From the NCBI GenBank assembly GCA_020634435.1, contig JACKBS010000012.1, positions 124,001 through 188,000 on the forward strand: a DNA stretch of 64,000 nucleotides, written 5' to 3'. Positions 15,600 through 25,889 of this stretch are shown here, one piece after another (the first letter of the stretch is position 1; the number at the start of each line of letters is the position of its first letter). A model generated the notes under the pieces. It had not been told where the DNA came from and did no database searches. It worked only from the letters and a program-made list of their open reading frames with translations. The DNA comes from Ardenticatenaceae bacterium (lineage in GTDB: Bacteria > Chloroflexota > Anaerolineae > Promineifilales > Promineifilaceae). Position numbers and translations under genes: made by a program.

Positions 15600-15604
15600 C
15601 TGCT

Positions 15605-18600
15605 GTCAGAACGGCCGTGGGTATCCAAGAGGGATTTAGACTGAATCTAGTGTTTGGTGTTTGGTGACCAGTCTGTGTCAGAACGGCCGTGGGTATCCAA
15701 GAGGGATTTAGACCAGTGCTACACCTACAATCAGAAACAGAGCTGTCCGTCAGAACGGCCGTGGGTATCCAAGAGGGATTTAGACGAGGGGGCGGCGGAC
15801 GGTGCCAGTCTCTTCATCCAAGTCAGAACGGCCGTGGGTATCCAAGAGGGATTTAGACATGATTTTGGTCCGTGTGAAGAGTTTCATGGTTGTTGTCAGA
15901 ACGGCCGTGGGTATCCAAGAGGGATTTAGACCAAGACGGTAACGGTTAGTCGTCTCAACTTGAGGGCGTCAGAACGGCCGTGGGTATCCAAGAGGGATTT
16001 AGACGGTGTATCCACCGCCGCAAATCAAGATAGCCAGCAAGTCAGAACGGCCGTGGGTATCCAAGAGGGATTTAGACTTGCCACATGTCTGCGACAAGCC
16101 GTTGACCTTCTTGGTCAGAACGGCCGTGGGTATCCAAGAGGGATTTAGACATGAGAATCCCAGTCATCAATACTGCCTACCAGCTGGTCAGAACGGCCGT
16201 GGGTATCCAAGAGGGATTTAGACAAATCTTGGCTACTTTGCAAAGCTCGATGATATCGGTCAGAACGGCCGTGGGTATCCAAGAGGGATTTAGACTATCA
16301 GTTTATAAAACATCTGCAGCCGCACACTTTGGTCAGAACGGCCGTGGGTATCCAAGAGGGATTTAGACGCCTGGGGTTCAAATTCTTCAGGCTCTTCATC
16401 GTTGGTCAGAACGGCCGTGGGTATCCAAGAGGGATTTAGACTCTACTCCTTCCACCTGGCATTTTGCCAAGGTGGAAGTCAGAACGGCCGTGGGTATCCA
16501 AGAGGGATTTAGACACTCCTTCCACCTGGCATTTTGCCAAGGTGGAACTGGGTCAGAACGGCCGTGGGTATCCAAGAGGGATTTAGACACATCTCCTCGG
16601 GCCTAGCCCTTGAAAAAAATCCAAGTCAGAACGGCCGTGGGTATCCAAGAGGGATTTAGACCATAGTTTCCAAAATTTCGTTCAACATGATCAACAGTCA
16701 GAACGGCCGTGGGTATCCAAGAGGGATTTAGACAAAAAGTCGGGTACTCATAAGGGCCAAAATTCGGTCGTCAGAACGGCCGTGGGTATCCAAGAGGGAT
16801 TTAGACCAAACCACACCTGATCCCTGGCAGCCCTTCTGTTCGTCAGAACGGCCGTGGGTATCCAAGAGGGATTTAGACCAATCACGGGCAGCAGTCTGGA
16901 TGGACATGGCCACGGTCAGAACGGCCGTGGGTATCCAAGAGGGATTTAGACAAAGCGTACTTGCCTTTGTTTGGTCCCCTCTGGGGGGTCAGAACGGCCG
17001 TGGGTATCCAAGAGGGATTTAGACCAATTGGCACCGAAGACAAACAGGAGACCAAAAACGTCAGAACGGCCGTGGGTATCCAAGAGGGATTTAGACTAGT
17101 GGGCATCATCCAAGTAGTCACTGCTGAGGTCGTCAGAACGGCCGTGGGTATCCAAGAGGGATTTAGACACTTGTGAGTACGCATGATTGTAACCTCCATG
17201 CATTTGTCAGAACGGCCGTGGGTATCCAAGAGGGATTTAGACGGTATTCCAGGTGATCCCTTCGCTCATGACAACTTTGTCAGAACGGCCGTGGGTATCC
17301 AAGAGGGATTTAGACCAACCACCTGGCTCGGCCGTTGGCTGGTTGGTTGCGTCAGAACGGCCGTGGGTATCCAAGAGGGATTTAGACGATTGATCCACCT
17401 GATTGCTCCATCGGAGCGGCTGGGTCAGAACGGCCGTGGGTATCCAAGAGGGATTTAGACCATCGGCCGGTTCTTCGGTCTCATCTTCGCAGTCGCGTCA
17501 GAACGGCCGTGGGTATCCAAGAGGGATTTAGACAAACTATCGCCAGCAACGACCGTGTACTGCGACGTCGTCAGAACGGCCGTGGGTATCCAAGAGGGAT
17601 TTAGACTTACCGTCACGATATCTTGATTGAACCACACCTGGCGTCAGAACGGCCGTGGGTATCCAAGAGGGATTTAGACAAACACCCACGCAAGGATCGC
17701 GGGAGCCAGGCCACTGGTCAGAACGGCCGTGGGTATCCAAGAGGGATTTAGACTTTATATACATTTTTTGAACTCCTCGCGAAAATTTTGTCAGAACGGC
17801 CGTGGGTATCCAAGAGGGATTTAGACTTTATATACACTTTTTGAACTCCTCGCGAAAATTTTGTCAGAACGGCCGTGGGTATCCAAGAGGGATTTAGACT
17901 AAAGTAAAAAAGGTTATGGTGCCACCCGATACCCTGTCAGAACGGCCGTGGGTATCCAAGAGGGATTTAGACCCGTTGCAACCCTCGTGAACATCATCCT
18001 GGTAATCGTCAGAACGGCCGTGGGTATCCAAGAGGGATTTAGACTACTACCCGGTCTAAGTAAGCGGTGATGTTTCTTGTTGGTCAGAACGGCCGTGGGT
18101 ATCCAAGAGGGATTTAGACCAAGTTCTTTTTCCTGTCCAGGGAACAGGCTGATGGTCAGAACGGCCGTGGGTATCCAAGAGGGATTTAGACAAGTGACTG
18201 CCATTATGGCTACTCCTTTGTGGGGCGTCAGAACGGCCGTGGGTATCCAAGAGGGATTTAGACAATTTCAGTCGCCACGGTCGCAATTAAATTTAACGGT
18301 CAGAACGGCCGTGGGTATCCAAGAGGGATTTAGACCAGCAGTGGTTCGCAGGTGTCTCCTTCAGCTTCCAGTCAGAACGGCCGTGGGTATCCAAGAGGGA
18401 TTTAGACATTATTCCTAGTGATGGCTTCTCTTTAGAAGCCCCGTCAGAACGGCCGTGGGTATCCAAGAGGGATTTAGACCAATGTCACCGTTTCCGTCGC
18501 GGTTTCGCCATAACCGTCAGAACGGCCGTGGGTATCCAAGAGGGATTTAGACGAGTGGCTGTTGGTAATTCTGGGGTCGCGCTGGCGGATGTCAGAACGG

Positions 18601-20518
18601 CCGTGGGTATCCAAGAGGGATTTAGACTTTGTGGCCTCCCCAGGCTACCAAAACACCCATCATGTCAGAACGGCCGTGGGTATCCAAGAGGGATTTAGAC
18701 TCATCGACAAAGATCTCTGATGCAATGTCTTCATTGTCAGAACGGCCGTGGGTATCCAAGAGGGATTTAGACTGGATAGCCTGAGCTGGCGTGATCAACC
18801 CACCCTGCGTCAGAACGGCCGTGGGTATCCAAGAGGGATTTAGACAGCACCACGTGGAACTCCTGGCATATATCACACCAGGTCAGAACGGCCGTGGGTA
18901 TCCAAGAGGGATTTAGACCGTTACAGCAGGGGTAGCAAGTGCATCGGGTGTACTGTCAGAACGGCCGTGGGTATCCAAGAGGGATTTAGACAAGAGTGGT
19001 ATATCCCTTGATTACGATTTAGTATTGTCAGAACGGCCGTGGGTATCCAAGAGGGATTTAGACCTTTACCCACGTCCTCAGTTGTCATTGTCACAGGAGT
19101 CAGAACGGCCGTGGGTATCCAAGAGGGATTTAGACCTTCCGATCAGCTCTTTTGCGTCATCTGCATCTTTGGTCAGAACGGCCGTGGGTATCCAAGAGGG
19201 ATTTAGACACAGGGTTGGTAACCGTGACGGAGTCGGTGGTCGTGTCAGAACGGCCGTGGGTATCCAAGAGGGATTTAGACGGCATTGAGTAAGTCTGTCC
19301 CAAGACCAGGTGTTCCTGTCAGAACGGCCGTGGGTATCCAAGAGGGATTTAGACAGCGTAGGCCTGATTAGCGTTTTCCCAGTGGACATGTCAGAACGGC
19401 CGTGGGTATCCAAGAGGGATTTAGACCAAAATAATCCAACATTGTTTATTGTCCCAAGGCTTGTCAGAACGGCCGTGGGTATCCAAGAGGGATTTAGACT
19501 CTTTACTACAGAGGAAGTCAGCCAGAGGTTCATCGTAGTCAGAACGGCCGTGGGTATCCAAGAGGGATTTAGACATTATTGGAACCCATCAGGGCCGCCA
19601 TTTCATCACGTCAGAACGGCCGTGGGTATCCAAGAGGGATTTAGACAATGATTCTGATATTGCCAGCAATATCAGAATATTTGTCAGAACGGCCGTGGGT
19701 ATCCAAGAGGGATTTAGACGAATCGTAACCGTAGGCTACGTACCAACCACTGCCGGTCAGAACGGCCGTGGGTATCCAAGAGGGATTTAGACACTCCGAG
19801 GATTACAGATACAACTAGAAGTCCAAGGGTCAGAACGGCCGTGGGTATCCAAGAGGGATTTAGACAAATAATCCTTAATGCTGCGCACTAAGCCTTCATC
19901 GTCAGAACGGCCGTGGGTATCCAAGAGGGATTTAGACGTTACTGCCACCCAGTTGCTGCGGGGATATCCTTGGTCAGAACGGCCGTGGGTATCCAAGAGG
20001 GACTTAGACGCAATTCTCCTTCTGCGCCGGTATAGTTCACGGGAGTCAGAACGGCCGTGGGTATCCAAGAGGGATTTAGACCATTCGCCTTCGATGGGCA
20101 AACGGCCATCCAACCGGTCAGAACGGCCGTGGGTATCCAAGAGGGATTTAGACTTACGAGCGCTAACTCGTAACGATGCTCTGTTCGATACGTCAGAACG
20201 GCCGTGGGTATCCAAGAGGGATTTAGACAGAGACCGCATGGCCAATGACCAATGCCACGGGCAGTCAGAACGGCCGTGGGTATCCAAGAGGGATTTAGAC
20301 TGCTTGAGCCTTGCCAGCTACCACTCTCAGGATTTCGTCAGAACGGCCGTGGGTATCCAAGAGGGATTTAGACCAGCAAGGCTTTTGCTCGAATCGCTTA
20401 TTGCCGGGCGTCAGAACGGCCGTGGGTATCCAAGAGGGATTTAGACAATGAGTTTCCCGTCTACGGCGAAAATGTGGGCCAATCAGAATGGCAGTGGGTA
20501 TCCAAGAGGGATTTGGAC
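15605..20518 (+). CRISPR. CRISPR array 1: 68 repeats, 67 spacers
   Basis: The 37-bp repeat starts GTCAGAACGGCCGTGG and ends GAGGGATTTAGAC. I count 67 repeats at a mean spacing of about 73 bp plus a degenerate terminal one (20482-20518, with ATCAGAATGGCAG at its start and TTTGGAC at its end). Spacers are about 34-38 nt. One internal repeat (19973-20009) has GGGACTTAGAC. Repeat decay at the right end and cas2 plus leader on the left set the direction as rightward. The repeat contains the octamer ACGGCCGT that recurs throughout the window. Neighbouring spacers 12/13 (16442-16477, 16515-16551) and 31/32 (17754-17789, 17827-17862) are near duplicates. No effector genes for this array lie in the window. 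Confidence 0.98.
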
Positions 20519-20554
20519 GGAATCTACAACTGGCTACAAAGGTTATTACTACTG

Positions 20555-20568
20555 GTCAGAACGGCCGT
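20555..20568 (+). repeat. truncated repeat remnant beyond array 1
   Basis: GTCAGAACGGCCGT matches the first 14 bases of the array 1 repeat, 36 bp after the degenerate last repeat. That is the expected spacer distance. It marks an eroded trailer end of an array that was once longer. Confidence 0.7.
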
Positions 20569-20643
20569 AGGCTCCCATCAGCCTTCATATCAAAGGATGT
20601 GACACCAAGATAAACATACTCATCGAAGTTAGTCAGTTATGTC

Positions 20644-21921
20644 TCACCCATCAGCTAACTCTATCATTGTAAGTAGCCTCTTATGAAAGAGACTTCCAAT
20701 TAATTGTAAGCAGCCTTCACCATATTCATCTTGAAGCTCAGCAATTGACTGTTGGCCATTCAATGCCTCTAGCATTGGTCCAGCCAGTAAGGAAAGCGTG
20801 ACATACTGACCCGCGCCAGTGAGAGTAAATCCAAATTGTGTTTTCTTTAGCTGGCAGTTGAGAAGAGGGTGTTCTTCCCCATTTAACTTAATGGTAGGTT
20901 CGTAAACAGTTTCTAATAGAGGAACTTTTATCAGAGGGTCTGCGGCCAACTGAAGTTCTTGAGCTGTGGCCCGGCAACCTCCTCTGCATTGACTTAAAAC
21001 AGCGCACGACAAACAAGGGGCAGGAACTAATTTGCGCCATTGCTCTAGCTGTTGTCCCTGCCATAGAACCTCAATATCCTCATCCTGGATACTACCCAAT
21101 TCTAAATGTGAATGTGTACAGGGGCGAACTGCTCCAAAAGGGCCAATTGTGCAGTGGGTGAATCCTGACGTGCAGCCGCGTCCACCAAAATTTGATTCGG
21201 GCATAAAACAAACAGGAATGCAATTGCTTACGGTAATACGAGGATCCTTTTCACGTAAGGCTGCAATTTGAATAAGGCTTTGCCTCAGCTGTTCATTCGA
21301 CAAAGAGAGTTCTGGAAGGTCTGCACCATAATATCGACCAAAAGAAACCGTGGAAACCCCTAGAGAAATGGCCAACTTTACAATTGATTCTATGTGCTTA
21401 TAGGTTGAGGTTAATAATAATGTGTTTGTGGCAACACGTAGACCGGCCTGAGTTGCTAATTGAATATTTTTCACCACGGAAGCAAAGGCATCTTTTTGAA
21501 CAAACTTGGTGTAATTTTGGGTGTCTGCACCATGGAGAGAAATTAATAATCCTTGTAAATTAGCACATGTTTTAAGAACTTGGATAACTTTGGCAGGGTT
21601 TGTCCAATTACCATTTGTAAAAAGGACAAAAGGAATTCCCAATGAATCTATTAGGTAAATGATTTTATCGAATTGCTTGTGTAAGGTGGGTTCGCCCCCC
21701 GTCACCCGGAGTGCCTGAACTTGTGGCTTCAGTTTTTCAAGAATTATTTGCCATTCCTTAACAGACATTTCTTGCCCTGTATGCTGAAAAACGTTCCCAC
21801 ATCCCAAACAATTGTGATGACATCGTTGGGTGATTTCCAGCGTGTACACAGTTGGAAATGGAGGCTGAAGATGTTGGGGTAGAGTTGTGTTTTGGGTCGG
21901 CAAAGCTATCAACTGGGACAT
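20644..21921 (-). CDS. radical SAM/SPASM peptide maturase with PqqD-like tail
   Basis: A 425-aa protein. The radical SAM cluster motif is C34-x3-C38-x2-C41 (CHHNCLGC) and GGEP lies at 75-78. A SPASM region follows with C250, C257, C268 (PCTHSHLELGSIQD), C303, C306, C312 and C316 (PCLSCAVLSQCRGGCRATA), which usually binds auxiliary Fe-S clusters. The last 85 residues (LSLLAGPMLEALNGQQSIAELQDEYGEG) resemble PqqD/RRE peptide-recognition domains. Such enzymes install thioether, C-C or epimer changes in ribosomal peptides. The gene starts 2 bp after the stop of a 68-aa peptide gene and lies in one operon with two STAND-type ATPases, so the peptide is the likely substrate. The chemistry cannot be told from sequence. 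Confidence 0.88.
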   Translation of the reverse strand: MSQLIALPTQNTTLPQHLQPPFPTVYTLEITQRCHHNCLGCGNVFQHTGQEMSVKEWQIILEKLKPQVQALRVTGGEPTLHKQFDKIIYLIDSLGIPFVLFTNGNWTNPAKVIQVLKTCANLQGLLISLHGADTQNYTKFVQKDAFASVVKNIQLATQAGLRVATNTLLLTSTYKHIESIVKLAISLGVSTVSFGRYYGADLPELSLSNEQLRQSLIQIAALREKDPRITVSNCIPVCFMPESNFGGRGCTSGFTHCTIGPFGAVRPCTHSHLELGSIQDEDIEVLWQGQQLEQWRKLVPAPCLSCAVLSQCRGGCRATAQELQLAADPLIKVPLLETVYEPTIKLNGEEHPLLNCQLKKTQFGFTLTGAGQYVTLSLLAGPMLEALNGQQSIAELQDEYGEGCLQLIGSLFHKRLLTMIELADG

Positions 21922-21923
21922 GA

Positions 21924-22130
21924 TTAAACCTCACATTGAAGTGCCGTCAGTAGTTCGTTAATCAGAAACTCTTTCGCAGTCGCATCTTTTTGTACAATCC
22001 GTACATTTACTGGCAAAAGCGAATTTTCGACAATCAAATCGGCAAATGAGAGCATTGGTCCTCGTGATGGAGGATTGTCATTATTTGGGAAACTACTTTC
22101 AGATGGAGGCAATTCATTGATTTCAGGCAT
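21924..22130 (-). CDS. 68-aa candidate RiPP precursor peptide
   Basis: The ATG at 22130 has AAGGAAAG about 5 bases upstream and follows the STAND-TPR stop by 10 bp. A longer reading from 22166 would overlap that gene and is not preferred. The peptide starts MPEINELPPSESSFPNNDNPPS, has a middle segment SFADLIVENSLLPVNVRIVQKDA and ends EFLINELLTALQCEV with its only cysteine three residues from the end. No known precursor class fits; it lacks the FxSxx end of FxsA-type peptides. Its place directly before the radical SAM gene argues for a substrate. Modified residues might be in the Ser/Asn/Pro-rich N-terminal part or at the C-terminal Cys. A small accessory protein is the alternative. Confidence 0.65.
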   Translation of the reverse strand: MPEINELPPSESSFPNNDNPPSRGPMLSFADLIVENSLLPVNVRIVQKDATAKEFLINELLTALQCEV

Positions 22131-22140
22131 TTTTCTTTCC

Positions 22141-25100
22141 TTAGCTCTCAGGTGAGAATTGAACAAATGGGCGGTAGCGGAGCGCTTCTTCGCACATTTT
22201 CACTACGATAGGAAAATCTCTATTAAAACCTTCTTGCTCCCAAGCTTTAACTATTTGTTGTGTGTATTCTCGTAAGGCGTCAGCAGGCATTCGTAACAGT
22301 GCCTCATAAATCAAGTCAATTGCTCTTACAAGGCGAGCTGGCTTAGATTCTTTAGCCTCAATTAGCTCTACTACAAAGGCAGAAAAAGCTTCATCCCAAT
22401 ATTTGGTACGAGCATCAAGGTCTGATGTTAAAAATCCTCCTTCGAGGAAGGCGCTGCCGCGTACACCTTGATAAACACTGTGTAACAAATGCGTCTCCGG
22501 GCTTAAATACGCCATACCGTCTCGACAGTATCCGAGGGTTTTTTGGTAATTATTTTCACGAAGAGCTGTGATTGCCAAACTTAAGTAACATTCCGCTATA
22601 CGGTAAGAGTCACCTGAAGCCAACGCGCATTCCAACGCTTTATCAGCGTATTCTTCAGCTTGTTCCGAATTCCGCTTCCCAGGATCTGGATTCGTACGGG
22701 CAATGCGACTCATAACATTCCAGGAATGGGCGAGTTCCGAATCCATACCATTTGCGCGAAATACTTGGACGGCCTTGGCTAGGGTATCCATTGGCTCCTG
22801 AAAAAATCCCGTACGATGAAGGATATAGCTTTGCAGTTGTCGAGTTCTGGCAATACCTATGTCATCACATGCTTCGTTAAAAATTCGGTTGGCTTCTTCA
22901 AGATAAATGGCCGATTCCGCTGTGTTTGTTGCGTCCCACAATATCCTTGCGAGCCATAAATTTGCGCTGCCTCTCAAATGTGCATTGTTCAACTCTGTGC
23001 CAATTTGTAGAACTACCTTAGCCAAACGTCGAGCCTCCGACAATTTGCCAGACCGATGTGTCGCCCGAATTTTGTCTAACAGGACGTTGGCTCGATTTAA
23101 ATCTTTATAGAGTCCAGAGACGTTTAAGATTTGGTCACAATATTCAATTGCCTCTACCCACCTTCCCTTAAGAAAGGCCTGGTGATATCTTCTAGTGAGT
23201 TTGTCCCAAATTTCTTTTTCTCGAATGGTCTCCATGATCTGATTAACTTCGTTAACTAAATCTGGATATTGTTCTGCTAGCTTGGCTTCATCCCGCCAGT
23301 AGTCTAATAACTGATTGGCATATTGTAGAGCCAGGAGACTATCCCCACTGCCCAGCAAGCGTAACCGCTCACCTACGGTATCAATTGCCCTTTCGTATAC
23401 CGCGCGTTTAAAATGAGTTGCCAGCGTACATTGTTGAGCATATTGTTCAAAGGCGAGAGCATAATCTGGTTGCTCAAAAGCTAAATTGCCCCGCAACTCA
23501 CTGTAGACACTGAGTAAACGATAGTAACGATTAAAAGCAATTTGCCAGCCCTGATCATATTCTTCTAAAGCTTTGTCTCGAAAATAAGTGTATCTTTCCT
23601 GCTCCTCCAGAGATCGTTCGTAATAGTTTAGTGCTCTGGTAAGGTGACATTCAGATTGGCGAAATTCATCACCAATTCTTTTTGCAATATCAAAGGCTTC
23701 ATTGGCATACCTTTCAGCTAGAGCCATAGAATCTTTGCCGATTTCTTCATCTTTTCCTTGTCGGGCATAACGACGGTAAATACGGGAAAAATTATTGAGT
23801 GTATCAGCCAGTTCCGAAAATAGGCCGCGTTGACGAAAAATCGGTTCCACCATCGCAAGTAGAGATAGGGCTTCCTCGGGTAGACCAGCTCGATAGAAGA
23901 TATAAGCGCGGTGCTTAGCGATTAGGGCTCTTGTACTCTCATCCCCAGGGGGACACGACACCTCAGCTTGACGCAAATAGCGCATAGCTTCAGCCGTAGC
24001 CCCCATTTCCCAAAGAATCATAGCCATAACATATTGGCTTTTGGCCACCTGGCCTTTGTCCCAACGTTGGCGCATATAGGCACTTGTTTGACAAAGCAAT
24101 CGGGCCTCTTGAAATTCACCCACCAGACGATGGACGTTCGCTGAGCTATTTAAAGTTTCTGCAATCTGGGCCATTAATTGTTGTTTGAGCTGGGTATTCG
24201 GTGTGGGATGACGATCAATCTCGTCAGCTTGTTCGAGTGCCAGGTTAAGGGATTCAGCGTATTGTTCAATAGATTCTTCCCATCTCCCCATCGAACGATA
24301 GCAAAATCCCAGTTGGTGATGCACTTTGTAAAGCTGCTGGCTTAGATGACGGTCTAATGCATTAACTAACTGCAGGTCGGTATGGTCAAGTGTGGACTTA
24401 AGATTAGCTAGACCAGCGACCAGCTTTTCTTCGGCTTGGCTGAACTGCTGCTGAATGAGCAGCACGCCTCCATCGTAATAGCCATCTAAGAAACAGGGAA
24501 GAAGCTTTGATGCATTTATTTCTTTTTCAAATTCACGAAGAAATTTGTTTGCTAGGCCGGCCAAACCTGCACGGCGATCATTATCTAACTCCTCAAATAA
24601 CTTCTCAAATTCATAAAATCCGGTCTGGAAGTCAACATCAAGCTTGTAAAAAACTTGCTCAACTCGATATGACCAATACAAGATTCTTTCTTCTTCAGAA
24701 CGATTTTCTGGTGAATGAGCTAATCCCTCAATCTCTTGTTCATAATACTGGCAAGCCTGTCGGCTAATCTGGTGTCGTTCTTCGATATCCTCCACTTTGT
24801 CCCAGACGTGAAGTTGCACTAAACGGGCCATCTCATCATGAAGGACAAAATAGTCATCGCTCGTAAATTTCACAAAGGGTAGTTGTTTTAGCAGTGTAAT
24901 TAAGGAATCTATTTCTGACTCGGACCTGTCAGGAAAAAAGTAGCACAACATTTTCCGGTTAAACCGCTTATGAAGGTGCGCCATAAAAAGGATTGCTTCG
25001 TCTGTTGGTGACTCCAGTTGTCGAATGCCATCCATGAGCGCATATTCAAACTTTTCCTGTAGCTTTGCGAGTTCGGGCAGGGATTTCTGGCTGAGCTCTT

Positions 25101-25869
25101 CTGGGCGAAGGCGAGTTACCTCCGTCATAAGTGGAATACCCTTATCTAGCCAATCCAAGGCAAGAGCGATTTTGATAGCATTACCGCCGCTAAGAAGATA
25201 AATATTTTCTAACAGGCTGTCACTAAAAGCTTTGAGATGAGGGGTGTTTGCCTGTTCAAAATATAGCCTTGCTTCTGCTCTAGAAAACCCTTCTAAGCGG
25301 AACGACTCAATGTTTTGCTCTCCGTAAAGCTTACTCAGACGATCAAGTAATGGCACGGCATCATTCTCACGACCGGCCAGAACCAAAACCGTGTTTTTAA
25401 GTTGGCTGATGAGCGTAATAACATAATCTAAAATTGGTGTTCCTTGAACAAGTTCCATTGTGTCAAAAAGCAGAATGATGCGATTGTTTTGAGCAAGTTG
25501 GTTGTATTCCTTTATAAAGGTCTGCTGTACTTCTTGTTCGCGATAGAGTCTGGGCAATGGTTCCAGAGTCTCAAGTTCATGGGCTTCGCGACGGTAAGCC
25601 TGAAAAGCGCCCGGATCTACCAACACTATTTGGGATAATATCCAGGACTCAACGCGATGAACTGTAAGTGAAAAATCGATTATTTGAGTCACCAAAAAAT
25701 TCCCGGTACCAGTAAAGCTCTTCTGCACCTGCCGAAGTAAGGCCGTTTTTCCGACCCCGCCAGCGCCTGCAATATTGACGACAACAGTCTGGTTGTGTCG
25801 TTTGATTTCTCTGGTGATCTTTCCTAGTTGTTCCTGCCGACCCACAAATTCTGGAAATTTGATACTCAT
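22141..25869 (-). CDS. STAND ATPase with long TPR array
   Basis: A 1242-aa protein, starting at the ATG at 25869, which lies 6 bases after GGAG; a GTG one codon earlier is less likely. It begins directly with the ATPase: PEFVGRQEQLGKI, Walker A GAGGVGKT at about 35-42, Walker B RIILLFDTMEL near residue 137 and a GGNAIKIALALDWL motif. A winged-helix-like middle region (about 270-400) is followed by roughly 700 residues of TPR-type helices. There is no HTH and no effector domain. TPRs in such proteins sense a ligand or partner. The layout recalls FxsT of FxSxx-COOH systems, which also pair a radical SAM, a peptide and an NB-ARC/TPR protein. It lies 20 bp after the EAD1-like ATPase and 10 bp before the peptide gene. 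Confidence 0.85.
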   Translation of the reverse strand: MSIKFPEFVGRQEQLGKITREIKRHNQTVVVNIAGAGGVGKTALLRQVQKSFTGTGNFLVTQIIDFSLTVHRVESWILSQIVLVDPGAFQAYRREAHELETLEPLPRLYREQEVQQTFIKEYNQLAQNNRIILLFDTMELVQGTPILDYVITLISQLKNTVLVLAGRENDAVPLLDRLSKLYGEQNIESFRLEGFSRAEARLYFEQANTPHLKAFSDSLLENIYLLSGGNAIKIALALDWLDKGIPLMTEVTRLRPEELSQKSLPELAKLQEKFEYALMDGIRQLESPTDEAILFMAHLHKRFNRKMLCYFFPDRSESEIDSLITLLKQLPFVKFTSDDYFVLHDEMARLVQLHVWDKVEDIEERHQISRQACQYYEQEIEGLAHSPENRSEEERILYWSYRVEQVFYKLDVDFQTGFYEFEKLFEELDNDRRAGLAGLANKFLREFEKEINASKLLPCFLDGYYDGGVLLIQQQFSQAEEKLVAGLANLKSTLDHTDLQLVNALDRHLSQQLYKVHHQLGFCYRSMGRWEESIEQYAESLNLALEQADEIDRHPTPNTQLKQQLMAQIAETLNSSANVHRLVGEFQEARLLCQTSAYMRQRWDKGQVAKSQYVMAMILWEMGATAEAMRYLRQAEVSCPPGDESTRALIAKHRAYIFYRAGLPEEALSLLAMVEPIFRQRGLFSELADTLNNFSRIYRRYARQGKDEEIGKDSMALAERYANEAFDIAKRIGDEFRQSECHLTRALNYYERSLEEQERYTYFRDKALEEYDQGWQIAFNRYYRLLSVYSELRGNLAFEQPDYALAFEQYAQQCTLATHFKRAVYERAIDTVGERLRLLGSGDSLLALQYANQLLDYWRDEAKLAEQYPDLVNEVNQIMETIREKEIWDKLTRRYHQAFLKGRWVEAIEYCDQILNVSGLYKDLNRANVLLDKIRATHRSGKLSEARRLAKVVLQIGTELNNAHLRGSANLWLARILWDATNTAESAIYLEEANRIFNEACDDIGIARTRQLQSYILHRTGFFQEPMDTLAKAVQVFRANGMDSELAHSWNVMSRIARTNPDPGKRNSEQAEEYADKALECALASGDSYRIAECYLSLAITALRENNYQKTLGYCRDGMAYLSPETHLLHSVYQGVRGSAFLEGGFLTSDLDARTKYWDEAFSAFVVELIEAKESKPARLVRAIDLIYEALLRMPADALREYTQQIVKAWEQEGFNRDFPIVVKMCEEALRYRPFVQFSPES

Positions 25870-25889
25870 CACACTCTCCTCATTGCGGT

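Larger units (their letters stand above)
14990..15604 (+). promoter_or_regulatory. leader of CRISPR array 1
   Basis: This is a gene-free 615-bp stretch between cas2 and the first perfect repeat. It is partly AT-rich and has an extended -10 box (TGATATAAT, 15208-15216) and a second TATAAAT (15504-15510), either of which could start the pre-crRNA. It also holds five GAT-starting boxes spaced exactly 10 bp apart (15360, 15370, 15380, 15390, 15400), a 12-bp direct repeat GACCCTCGGAAA (15344-15355 and 15466-15477), and TTATCCCAC-TGTGGATAA (15582-15599) five bases before repeat 1. The leader side is fixed by the perfect repeats here and the degenerate repeat at the far end. Confidence 0.75.

Noticed and set aside
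15654..20444. Many open frames with repeated RTAVGIQEGF or SERPWVSKRDLD segments
   Set aside because: They are translations of the 37-bp CRISPR repeat plus spacers, on both strands, and not proteins.
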